From Herpetosiphon giganteus (GTDB taxonomy: Bacteria; Chloroflexota; Chloroflexia; Chloroflexales; Herpetosiphonaceae): a DNA stretch of 64,000 nt. The position numbers were made by a program, and so were the translations under genes. The notes beneath the pieces were generated by a model. That model worked only from the letters and a program-made list of their open reading frames with translations. It had not been told where the DNA came from and ran no database searches. The stretch spans positions 53,046 to 117,045 of the forward strand of contig NZ_JAFBCZ010000021.1 in the NCBI RefSeq assembly GCF_016907925.1. The letters are read 5' to 3'. Position 1 is the stretch's first letter; each line of letters begins with the position of its first letter. Below, one piece after another: positions 42,935 through 50,442 of this stretch.

Positions 42935-44158
42935 ATGGCTATGCAAATTGTCCAAATTGACTATCAGCTGATCGACCAACTCATTCAACGCTGCGCCAAC
43001 CAACAAAGCCAGATTCAAGCCATCGTGCACCAACTCAGGCAAACGATTCAGGCGCTTGAACATGGCGGCTGGCAGGGCGATGCAGCCAACGCATGTTTCA
43101 GCCAGTTTCAGCACGAAATAGAGCCAGCCTATCAGCGCCTAGCCCATGTTTTTGCTGAGAGCCAATGCGTGCTCAAAGGCATTGCTAAGGCTTTTCACGA
43201 GGCCGAAGCAGAAGCAGCGGCCCTGTTTAACGCTGAGCACGAGGCGCTTGCGTTGCAGGCCAAGCCAATCAATGAGCAAATTCCACCCGAAGTCATCGCC
43301 CAAACTGTTGATCAGTTTCTAGCATGGCTTCGGCCACAACAATCCAGCTTGGTCATCGAAACCATTCGGCTGATTCCGTTGGGGCCACGACGGTTTTTAC
43401 TTAATCAACCAATGGTTCTCGAAGCAATTCGGGCTTTGCCTGGCACGCTGCCGCAAATCATCATTGCTAGCTTGCTCGAAGGCTCATTAACTTGGTCAGC
43501 GGCCTCGTTGGTATTAAAAGAGGGTATTTTTAACGCTAAAGCCCCAGCACCCAACGCAATGTATCCTGAACGTGAGCTACCCGTCGATCGAAATTTTGCT
43601 CAATTAGTTAATTCACTGATTGCCGATCCTTCTATAAATAACAGCTCATTCGATGATTATGTCAACAATAAATTTCCACAATATAGTCAATGGAATATGA
43701 ATTGCTGGGAATTTGTGCTCTATATTGGGTTGCTTTCAGGCGATCTTCCTTTAGATGAGCTTGATGCTCTGTATACGAAGGTCTTTAACGAGGCTAGCGC
43801 CGTAAATGCTGATGCAATAGCCAAAGCGCGAGATGTCTATACGGCTTTGGCCGAAGGTCTCGGCCATGCTCAACGTCAAGCGTGGTGCGAAGGCGAGTCA
43901 ATTCCTGAAGGCAGCATTGTCTTTTTTGAAAACGGTGGAAATCCACTGAGCCATGTTGCCTATGCAACAGGCCGCGAGATCAATGGTTCACCAGAAATCA
44001 TTAGTTTGTGGGATCGACCAAACAATACTAAAAGCGTGCAATTCACCACAATTGCCGAATTAAAGGGTTCCGATGACACTATTACCTATGCGCCAAACCC
44101 TTGGCTGAACGACCAACAACCATCGTGGTACAATAGCGAGACGATTATTTCTAGCTGA
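42935..44158 (+). CDS. WXG100-type protein with C-terminal Cys/His hydrolase-like domain
   Basis: 407 residues. Residues 1-100 form the two-helix WXG100/Esx unit (VDQ-type start IDYQLIDQLIQRCANQQSQIQAI; turn HGGWQGDAAN with W46 and G48; second helix FSQFQHEIEPAYQRLAHVF). A helical middle (about 115-220) leads to a C-terminal domain with Cys257 in NMNCWEFVLY, His340 in PLSHVAYATG and Asp360 in SLWDRP. Their order and context resemble NlpC/P60- or papain-like hydrolases. LXG/WXG100 proteins with enzymatic tails are substrates of type VII secretion and often antibacterial toxins. No immunity gene or secretion gene is next to it. Start could also be the ATG two codons later. Confidence 0.75.
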   Translation: MAMQIVQIDYQLIDQLIQRCANQQSQIQAIVHQLRQTIQALEHGGWQGDAANACFSQFQHEIEPAYQRLAHVFAESQCVLKGIAKAFHEAEAEAAALFNAEHEALALQAKPINEQIPPEVIAQTVDQFLAWLRPQQSSLVIETIRLIPLGPRRFLLNQPMVLEAIRALPGTLPQIIIASLLEGSLTWSAASLVLKEGIFNAKAPAPNAMYPERELPVDRNFAQLVNSLIADPSINNSSFDDYVNNKFPQYSQWNMNCWEFVLYIGLLSGDLPLDELDALYTKVFNEASAVNADAIAKARDVYTALAEGLGHAQRQAWCEGESIPEGSIVFFENGGNPLSHVAYATGREINGSPEIISLWDRPNNTKSVQFTTIAELKGSDDTITYAPNPWLNDQQPSWYNSETIISS

Positions 44159-44169
44159 AATGAACACCT

Positions 44170-44943
44170 ATGGACATCTTAGTTATTGCCTTTTATAAAT
44201 TTGTTGACCTGCCCGATTTTGCCGCCAAACGCGATTCATTGCGCAATTTTTGCAACCAACGCGGCATCAAAGGCACGATTTTGCTCGCTCACGAGGGCAT
44301 TAATTCAACCGTTGCTGGCCCCGAACCAGCCATGCGCGAATTGCTCGATTTTCTGCGCAGCGACCAACGCCTAGCCGATTTGGTGTGGAAGGAATCGTGG
44401 ACCAACCAGATTCCGTTTCAACGCATGAAAGTGCGCTTGAAAAAGGAAATTGTGACCCTCGGCATGCCCGAAATCAATCCCAACGATGGCGTTGGCACCT
44501 ATGTTGATGCAGCGCAGTGGAATACGCTAATCAACGATCCCGAAGTGATTGTGATTGATACCCGCAACGATTACGAAGTGGAAATCGGCACCTTCCCGCA
44601 TGCGCTCAATCCCAAAACCGATTCATTCCGTGAATTTCCAGCCTTTGTCGAGCAAAACCTTGATCCCCAACAACATCCCAAAGTGGCGATGTTTTGCACC
44701 GGCGGCATTCGCTGCGAAAAAGCGACGGCCTATATGCTGCGCAAGGGTTTTCAAGAGGTATACCATCTTGAAGGCGGGATTTTGAAATATTTAGAAACCG
44801 TCGAGCCAAGCAACAATCAATGGCAAGGCGAATGTTATGTGTTTGATCAACGGGTTGCCGTTGATGATGATCTCAAGCCAGGCCACTACGATTTAGACCA
44901 ACCGACAGGCTTGCCACGTAAGCGTGAGGAAAGCAGTTTATGA
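44170..44943 (+). CDS. trhO: tRNA uridine(34) hydroxylase, rhodanese-like (TrhO/UPF0176)
   Basis: 257 residues. The N-terminal acylphosphatase-like domain shows FCNQRGIKGTILLAHEGINSTVAG, and the rhodanese domain has VIDTRNDYEVEIGTFPHALNP and the catalytic loop MFCTGGIRCEKATAYM with two cysteines. This is the hallmark of TrhO (YceA), which uses O2 to make 5-hydroxyuridine at tRNA position 34. Full length for the non-extended form. It overlaps the next gene by 4 bases (ATGA), indicating coupling. Confidence 0.93.
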   Translation: MDILVIAFYKFVDLPDFAAKRDSLRNFCNQRGIKGTILLAHEGINSTVAGPEPAMRELLDFLRSDQRLADLVWKESWTNQIPFQRMKVRLKKEIVTLGMPEINPNDGVGTYVDAAQWNTLINDPEVIVIDTRNDYEVEIGTFPHALNPKTDSFREFPAFVEQNLDPQQHPKVAMFCTGGIRCEKATAYMLRKGFQEVYHLEGGILKYLETVEPSNNQWQGECYVFDQRVAVDDDLKPGHYDLDQPTGLPRKREESSL

Positions 44944-45596
44944 CCATTATCGCCTTAGCCGGAGCGACGGGCTACACAGGCCAACGGATTATTAGCCAAG
45001 CTGCCAACAATCCCGCATGGCAAGTTCGAGCGTTGGTGCGCCAAAGCGCCACCAGCAAAAGCCATTTTCCCTTGGGCCAAGATTTTGCAATCTGCGATTT
45101 TGGCGATCAAGCCAGCGTTGAGGCTGCACTTGAAGGCTGCGAGGCTGTTTTTCAAACAATTGGCACAACGCAGGCCCAATTTACTGCTGACGTAAATTAT
45201 GAAACTGTTGATTATGGCACAACGATCGCCTTGATTAAAGCCGCTCAGGCTCAGGGTGTAAAGCGTTTTGTGCTGCTTAGCTCGGCGGGTGCAGGCTTGC
45301 CGCTTGGCTCATATTTGCGCTGGAAGGCCAAAACTGAAAAAGCCGTGCGCGAAAGTGGCCTCGATTGGACGATTCTGCGGCCTGCGGCGATTGTTGGGCC
45401 AAGTCGGCGGGCGATTCAGCTAGCAAGTCTGCCTTTTGTCTTGCTCAGCAAATTGCCATTAATTGGCCGCTTGGGTGCGGTAATGCGCCCTGTTGATGTG
45501 AATGATTTGGCTTTGAGCTTTTTCAAGAGCCTCGAAGACCCAACCACAATCGGCAAAACCCTTGAAGGGCGCTCATTCTGGCGCTTAATTCGCTAA
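44940..45596 (+). CDS. NAD(P)H-binding atypical SDR protein
   Basis: 218 residues starting MTIIALAGATGYTGQRIISQAA, the glycine-rich coenzyme loop of atypical SDRs (GATGYTG). EAVFQTIGTTQAQF, RFVLLSSAGAGLP and LDWTILRPAAIVGPSR follow, as in the NmrA/HSCARG/YtfG group. No clear YxxxK; typical for the group. It may act as an NAD(P)H-dependent reductase or redox sensor. ATGA overlap with trhO and 13 bases to the HD gene place it in a three-gene operon. Confidence 0.87.
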   Translation: MTIIALAGATGYTGQRIISQAANNPAWQVRALVRQSATSKSHFPLGQDFAICDFGDQASVEAALEGCEAVFQTIGTTQAQFTADVNYETVDYGTTIALIKAAQAQGVKRFVLLSSAGAGLPLGSYLRWKAKTEKAVRESGLDWTILRPAAIVGPSRRAIQLASLPFVLLSKLPLIGRLGAVMRPVDVNDLALSFFKSLEDPTTIGKTLEGRSFWRLIR

Positions 45597-45609
45597 CAAG
45601 GAGGTTCTG

Positions 45610-46311
45610 ATGCAACATCTACCAACTGAAGCCTTACTGGCACGGCTACGAGCAGCACACCTTGGCTCGGCAGTCGAGCCAGCCTTACAACTGGCGGTGG
45701 AACGTAACGCTGGGCGCATGCGTCCGCTCAGCGATCAGCCCTATTTATATCATTTAGTTGAAGTTGCCTTGCAAATTGTCGAGGTATTTGGCATTCGCGA
45801 TGAAATTGCCACGGTAATTGCGCTGTGGCACGATTTGCTTGAAGATGATCAAATTAGCCGCGACGAACTGCTGCAATACATCAACACCCGACCAGCCTTA
45901 GTGCGGCTTGGCGATCTTTTTCCCTTGTTGGATGGCCTGAATCGGCATAACAAAACCACTGAGCAATATTATGCGACGATTGCAATTTTGCCACCGCAAG
46001 CGTTTTGGGTTAAAACCAGCGATCTTTTGAGCAATACCAGACCAATGCCCTTGCTCGATTGGCAGCGACTTAAACCGCGCTGGATCGCCAAATATAGCGT
46101 AGAACTGGCGCGCGAGGTGCTTGATGTTGGGCGTTTCGAGCAAAAACGCGCCTATCCCACGATTCGCAATGCCTTGCTCGATGTACAGCAGCGTTTGCTA
46201 AGCGGCCTGCAAAACGACGAGGACCGTTGGCACGAAATTGCGGCCTACGATCCTCGCTTTATTAGTTCAGCCCAACGTTTGCTTAATCTCGAACAAGGGT
46301 CACGAGTTTAA
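45610..46311 (+). CDS. HD-domain hydrolase, alarmone-hydrolase-like
   Basis: 233 residues with a perfect AAGGAGG ribosome site. The metal-binding residues are seen as H48 (YLYHLVEV), H74-D75 (ALWHDLLED) and D138 (VKTSDLLSNT). This spacing and the DLLED-D motif recall the SpoT/MESH1 (p)ppGpp-hydrolase branch of the HD superfamily rather than dNTPases. No synthetase or ACT domain. It could hydrolyse (p)ppGpp or another pyrophosphate compound. Its last 29 bases overlap the end of the convergent PIG-L gene. Confidence 0.75.
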   Translation: MQHLPTEALLARLRAAHLGSAVEPALQLAVERNAGRMRPLSDQPYLYHLVEVALQIVEVFGIRDEIATVIALWHDLLEDDQISRDELLQYINTRPALVRLGDLFPLLDGLNRHNKTTEQYYATIAILPPQAFWVKTSDLLSNTRPMPLLDWQRLKPRWIAKYSVELAREVLDVGRFEQKRAYPTIRNALLDVQQRLLSGLQNDEDRWHEIAAYDPRFISSAQRLLNLEQGSRV

Positions 46312-47011
46312 ACGATTCGGCCAATTCGCACTCGACCCCAGCCTCGCGCGCCAACTTCGCGGTAGACACTGCCCACTCCCGCATCATCTGCTCTGGCTCC
46401 CAATCGCCCAACTGGCATTTGTGCTCACGCAACGCCTTGAGCTTCAATTGGAAGTCATCCTCAGTCAAGCCAATCCACGTATCAACTTGCGCACCACCCA
46501 TCAAATAAACTTGGCGGACATTATGTGGCTCAAGCCCTTCTTCCAAAAGTTCAGGGAAGATCAAACGGGTTGAAGCGGCGGGCATAATGGCTGCAAAGGT
46601 TGCATTGCCAGCCGCCACATGGTCGGGATGGTTCAAATAATCATCGCTATAGCGGAAGGATGGATCTTGGCAGACCACAATATCGGGCTTGAAGCGCCGA
46701 ATCACCCGCGTAATTGCTTTGCGCACTTCTTGGGTTGGCTCCAACGCTGCATCTTCAAAACTCAGAAAGCTGACATCGGCCCCAACATGCGCCGCAGCGG
46801 CCCGTTGCTCAGCTTGACGAATTTCAGCCAAGCGCTCGGAAGTCATGTTGGGGTCGCTTGAGCCATGATTGCCATCAGTGCAGAGACAAAAATGGATCTC
46901 GTGGCCCTCGCGATACCAACGCGACAACGCGCCGCTACAGACAAACTCTGCATCGTCGGGGTGGGCAACGACCACCAAAATCCGTTTGGGCGTAAATGTT
47001 TGCTCGCTCAT
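46283..47011 (-). CDS. PIG-L/LmbE-family deacetylase
   Basis: 242 residues from ATG 47011 (AAAGG upstream); an earlier in-frame ATG lacks a ribosome site. The zinc motif AHPDDAEF (His17, Asp19-Asp20) and the downstream NHPDH give the metal site of N-acetylglucosaminyl deacetylases. Members act on GlcNAc-inositol, bacillithiol or mycothiol precursors (BshB, MshB) or on drug sugars; the substrate here cannot be told. Cytoplasmic. 3' end overlaps that of the HD gene on the opposite strand. Confidence 0.9.
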   Translation of the reverse strand: MSEQTFTPKRILVVVAHPDDAEFVCSGALSRWYREGHEIHFCLCTDGNHGSSDPNMTSERLAEIRQAEQRAAAAHVGADVSFLSFEDAALEPTQEVRKAITRVIRRFKPDIVVCQDPSFRYSDDYLNHPDHVAAGNATFAAIMPAASTRLIFPELLEEGLEPHNVRQVYLMGGAQVDTWIGLTEDDFQLKLKALREHKCQLGDWEPEQMMREWAVSTAKLAREAGVECELAESFKLVTLVRD

Positions 47012-47150
47012 GAAAGACCTTTCGTCACACACTGCTTAGGACAGTTCGATTAATTCCCAAGCTTAATCATACGCCTTAAATGACCAGTCAGAAGTGCGAC
47101 TTTGGGCTTATTCTGGCAATCTACAGGTTTTTGCTTCAACTCGAATTCGC

Positions 47151-47210
47151 CACCCTTCCGTCCCTCCCCTGGAGGGAAACGCAGGGGGTTTTCATCCCCC
47201 TGCACCCCCT
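47151..47210. repeat. Dispersed palindromic repeat, copy 2 (within a 277-base spacer)
   Basis: Near copy of 27694-27756: cacccttccgtccc, a variable small hairpin (ctccCCTGGAGggaa), acgcaggggg, ttttcat, ccccctgcaccccct. Otherwise the 47012-47288 spacer has no gene I can support. A short word 'gggcttattctggcaa' occurs at 47104-47119 and 47285-47300. Confidence 0.8.
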
Positions 47211-47288
47211 AATGTTTATTCTGTGGACTATCCATAACAGGGTGCATGAGCCGAATACGATCCTCAGCGGCTTTCAAAAGTGCTGGGC

Positions 47289-48182
47289 TTATTCTGGCAA
47301 GTTGCTCCATTCGCTATAGACTTGATGGCGATCAAGCTCGTATTGCTTCGCAAGCTGTTTGGCGGCTTTAGTGCCCGTCCAGCCTTCAGCGCGCAGGCGT
47401 TGCAACTCAGCGCGAATTAAATCCCAATCGACTTCAGCAGGCGTTTCGGTGCTAGCAACGCTCACGCCAAACTCGTTGGTTACGGTGCTGGTTGGTTTGC
47501 GTTTGGCAGGGCGGGTTGCTCCGCCGATCATCAACACAAATTCGCCGCGTGGCTCTGTCGTATTGAAATGGGCTACCAAATCGCTGAGCGTACCACGCAC
47601 AAACTGCTCGTGGAGCTTGGTTAATTCGCGGGCCACCGCCGCCGGACGATCGCCCAAGACGCTCAGGGCATCGGCCAAACTATCGCTAATGCGATGCGGC
47701 GCTTCATACAACACCAAGGTTGCTGGAATATCGACAACTTCGCTGAACAGGGCAATGCGTTCTTTGGAGCGGCGCGGCGGAAAGCCCAAATAATAAAAGC
47801 GATCGGTTGGTAAGCCAGAAGCACTCAACCCAGTAATCACCGCGCTTGGCCCAGGAATTGGCACCACCGCAAAGCCAGCGCCAATCACCGCCCCAACCAA
47901 CTCGTAGCCTGGGTCGGAAATTGCCGGCGTGCCAGCATCGCTCACCAAAGCCACATCTTCGCCGTTGGCCAAAGCCAGCAAAATCGTATCCAAACGGGCA
48001 AGTTTATTGTGCTCGTGGTAGGCAATCAGCCGCGTTTCAATCTGATAGCGTTGCAGCAATTTGCGGGTGTGGCGTGTATCTTCGGCGGCAATCAAGCCAA
48101 CCTCTTGCAAAATACGCAAACCACGCGGACTAATATCTTCAAGATTGCCAATTGGGGTGGCAACCACATACAGTACAGCCAT
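47289..48182 (-). CDS. rsmI: 16S rRNA (cytidine1402-2'-O)-methyltransferase
   Basis: 297 residues. The tetrapyrrole-methylase fold is plain: LYVVATPIGNLEDISPRGLRIL, AAEDTRHTRKLL, VALVSDAGTPAISDPGYELV, VPIPGPSAVITGLSASGLPTDRFYYLGFPPR and YEAPHRI. It methylates the ribose of C1402 in the decoding centre, using SAM. A linker (about 228-250) and a helix-turn-helix tail (DLIRAELQRLRAEGWTGTKAAKQLAKQYELDRHQVYSEW) complete a normal length. It shares a short spacer with the J-domain-like gene upstream. Confidence 0.96.
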   Translation of the reverse strand: MAVLYVVATPIGNLEDISPRGLRILQEVGLIAAEDTRHTRKLLQRYQIETRLIAYHEHNKLARLDTILLALANGEDVALVSDAGTPAISDPGYELVGAVIGAGFAVVPIPGPSAVITGLSASGLPTDRFYYLGFPPRRSKERIALFSEVVDIPATLVLYEAPHRISDSLADALSVLGDRPAAVARELTKLHEQFVRGTLSDLVAHFNTTEPRGEFVLMIGGATRPAKRKPTSTVTNEFGVSVASTETPAEVDWDLIRAELQRLRAEGWTGTKAAKQLAKQYELDRHQVYSEWSNLPE

Positions 48183-48196
48183 AACCTTCCTTGTGC

Positions 48197-48616
48197 TTAA
48201 TGGCCTTGCTCAATTTGATCCAACAGACTATTCCACAATTGCATGCGTTCGATACTGCCGCCGATGTCGGGGTGGTGCAAGCGGGCCATCGCCTTGCGAA
48301 TTGCGCGGGCTTCATCGGCGCTAAGTTTGGGCAATTGTTTGGTTTCAACCCGAATCTGTTCGCTATCGTAGCGCCCGGTATACCACCGCAGGCGTTCGCA
48401 TTCAACGGTTAATTCATTGTTCTCGCGAATCATATCGAGCATATTTTTGACAGTTTTATTGTAGGCATTTGATGTTTCGTTGAGCTGTTGCTGAACCTTT
48501 TCCAGCCGTCGGCGCAACTCGCGATTGGCCACTTTGGCCTCCTGCAATTCACGCTCCATGCGCTTATATTCGCGCTCGACTTGATATGCTTCTTCGGACT
48601 GCCGCAGGTCTGTCAT
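48197..48616 (-). CDS. Coiled-coil protein with degenerate J-domain-like C-terminus
   Basis: 139 residues from ATG 48616 (GAGGAG 8 bases upstream). Residues about 1-75 form a long coiled coil (EEAYQVEREYKRMERELQEAKVANRELRRRLEKVQQQLNETSNAYNK). The C-terminus reads EARAIRKAMARLHHPDIGGSIERMQLWNSLLDQI, with the HPD tripeptide followed by GG between two helices, just as helix II and III of a DnaJ J-domain. Helix I is missing or replaced. It may recruit a DnaK-type chaperone to a coiled-coil partner. It lies directly upstream of rsmI with a 14-base gap. Confidence 0.65.
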   Translation of the reverse strand: MTDLRQSEEAYQVEREYKRMERELQEAKVANRELRRRLEKVQQQLNETSNAYNKTVKNMLDMIRENNELTVECERLRWYTGRYDSEQIRVETKQLPKLSADEARAIRKAMARLHHPDIGGSIERMQLWNSLLDQIEQGH

Positions 48617-48764
48617 AGCATACACTCCTCTTTGATGGCTTGAACGGCTATCGTAGGGCAGCCAGTTTGATTTGTCTACTGATCGAATTGCCGATTGACT
48701 CAGGCTTGTCGCGCATGGTATCATGAAATCAGATAAGACCCCCAAGAATTTCCACCTAAACCTA

Positions 48765-48800
48765 AAATAACGAAGCGGAGCCTAAGCCCCGCCGTTTTGC
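48765..48800 (-). terminator. Hairpin after the BrkB-family gene
   Basis: On the minus strand a GCGGGGC ... GCTCCGC stem (one mismatch) extended by flanking AACG/CGTT, then TTATTTT. It follows the 48815-49897 gene by about 15 bases. Confidence 0.55.
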
Positions 48801-48814
48801 ATCGCGTTAGTTTT

Positions 48815-49897
48815 TTAGGATAACGGTTTATCTTTGAGCAAGCTTTTGAATGCACCAGCAACAACTGCCAGCAAAAAGCCCAAAACAGCCGCCACATAAC
48901 GTTGTTTTTCCAATGACTTAAAGCGTTCGGTCACAATAACTTGCGGCGTGCCAGCGCTGGTTGCTGGGCGTGGCGTGCGATGATCACGGGGCGAATGGCG
49001 ATTGCTCAAGCCTTGTTCAGCGCGGGCAGCATCGGTAACTGCAACGGCATTATCATCGGGAACCACATGCGAGCCATACATGTTGGCATACACTTGAGTA
49101 AATTCAGCCCCAAAAAAGAGAATTTGGCTCGAATAATACACCCACACGAGGATAATAATCAATGAGCCAGCTGCACCAAAGGTCGAGGCGGTGCTGCTGC
49201 GGCTCAGATATTGGCCAATTGCAAATTTACCAATCGTAAACAGCAACGCCGTGAGCGCTGCGCCGATCCACACATCGCGCCAAGCCATCTTGACATCGGG
49301 CAAGAATTTGAACAGCAGCGCAAACACCACCGTGATAATCCCAAATGAAACAATAATATTGATCATTTGAAATACGATGCCAATCTCTTCGCCAAACAGC
49401 CAATTTTTACCAGCATCAAGAATCGTGCTGATAATCAGCGAAACTAAGAGCAAAAAGCCCACGCCCAGCACCATGGTGAACGAGAAAAAGCGTTCTTGCA
49501 CAAAGCCCCAAATGCCACGACCTGGCTTTGGCTCAACGCCCCAAATGGTGTTCATGGCATCTTTGAGCTGGCCAAACACGCCCGAAGCACCAAAGAGCAA
49601 GGTTGCAAGCCCAATTATGGTACCAATAATGCCAGATTTCTGGTTGCTCGATTGCTCAATAATCTCGTTGATTGCTTTGGCAGCATCGTCACTAATCAGG
49701 GTCGATAATTGGCGGGTTACTTCGCCACGCGCTGCCTCTTGATCAAACACCAAGCCAGCAATGCTAATCGCAATGATCAAGAGCGGGGCCAAGGAAAACA
49801 CGGTGTAATAGGCCAAGGCCGCGCCTAAGCGAGGCACTTTATCATCGCCCCATTCTTTGAAGGTTTGCTTAAATAAATTCAGGATGCTTGGCTGCAT
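48815..49897 (-). CDS. YihY/BrkB-family inner-membrane protein
   Basis: 360 residues, GAGGAGG before ATG 49897. The family block FKQTFKEWGDDKVPRLGAALAYYTVFSLAPLLIIAISIAG opens the protein. LATLLFGASGVFGQLKDAMNTIW and FGAAGSLIIILVWVYYSSQILFFGAEFTQVYA follow. About six membrane helices, then a Pro/Arg/Asp-rich cytoplasmic segment and one more helix near the C-terminus (RYVAAVLGFLLAVVAGAFKSLL), which is longer than the usual family end. Family members were once thought RNase BN or complement resistance factors; real function is unclear. Confidence 0.92.
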   Translation of the reverse strand: MQPSILNLFKQTFKEWGDDKVPRLGAALAYYTVFSLAPLLIIAISIAGLVFDQEAARGEVTRQLSTLISDDAAKAINEIIEQSSNQKSGIIGTIIGLATLLFGASGVFGQLKDAMNTIWGVEPKPGRGIWGFVQERFFSFTMVLGVGFLLLVSLIISTILDAGKNWLFGEEIGIVFQMINIIVSFGIITVVFALLFKFLPDVKMAWRDVWIGAALTALLFTIGKFAIGQYLSRSSTASTFGAAGSLIIILVWVYYSSQILFFGAEFTQVYANMYGSHVVPDDNAVAVTDAARAEQGLSNRHSPRDHRTPRPATSAGTPQVIVTERFKSLEKQRYVAAVLGFLLAVVAGAFKSLLKDKPLS

Positions 49898-49929
49898 CTG
49901 GGCCTCCTCGCTTGAATATTGGCTTGTTC

Positions 49930-50400
49930 AATTTGTGCTAGGTTGGTTAATTGCAACTCGTATACCACGAGTAAGCGGCAAGAATAGGTTAGTTTTGATC
50001 CACGAAGGACACGAAGAGCACGAAGGCTGGAAACCGCGAAGCACGCGAAGCGTCACGAAGATTTATTTTTCGCCACGAATTCCACGAATTGCCCGAACAA
50101 TGTTCCGATAGCCCATAGCCTAGAGCCTTCATCCCTCATCCTTCCGTTGCTCTGCGCCTCTGCGTTAAAAGCTCGATCCACGAAGAACGCGAAGCATGAG
50201 ACTATTGGCTATTGACTGTTGGATTTCGGAGCAACTGTTGGTATTGCCAATGAATTGCCGATAGCCCATCGCCTATAGCCATATCCCTTTTTTGCCTTTT
50301 GACTTCTGCCTTTTGACTTCATAATTCATCTCTCATCCTTCATCCTTATATTCTGCCTTCATAATTCATCCCTCATCCTTCATAATTCATATCGGTGGGC
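49930..50400. repeat. 545-base spacer (49898-50442) made of recurring words; no gene seen
   Basis: 'cacgaag' words (near 49994-50060 and 50168-50200), 'cgccacgaattccacgaatt', 'agcctagagcct' (50117-50128), 'gcccatcgcctatagcc', 'cttttgacttctgcc' twice, and 'cataattcatc(c/t)ctcatccttcat' three times toward 50390. The same words appear at 16281-16587 and 31356-31677. A short frame reading from near 49857 is built from these words and is not a credible gene. Confidence 0.7.
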
Positions 50401-50401
50401 A

Positions 50402-50410
50402 TGCTATAAT
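50402..50410 (+). promoter_or_regulatory. Extended -10 promoter of dnaX
   Basis: TGCTATAAT (TGnTATAAT, 50402-50410), 33 bases before the dnaX start. No good -35, as expected for extended -10 promoters. Confidence 0.65.
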
Positions 50411-50442
50411 TGAGACTGATGTTTCAAAAGGGTTGAGTATAG

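Noticed and set aside
42935..43240. WXG100 region as a separate small Esx gene
   Set aside because: The reading frame continues without interruption into the Cys/His domain, with no internal start signal; the fusion is real as far as the sequence shows.
49857..50111. Short plus-strand frame rich in Arg/His/Glu in the 50-kb spacer
   Set aside because: It is a translation of the recurring 'cacgaag' words and starts inside the BrkB-family gene.
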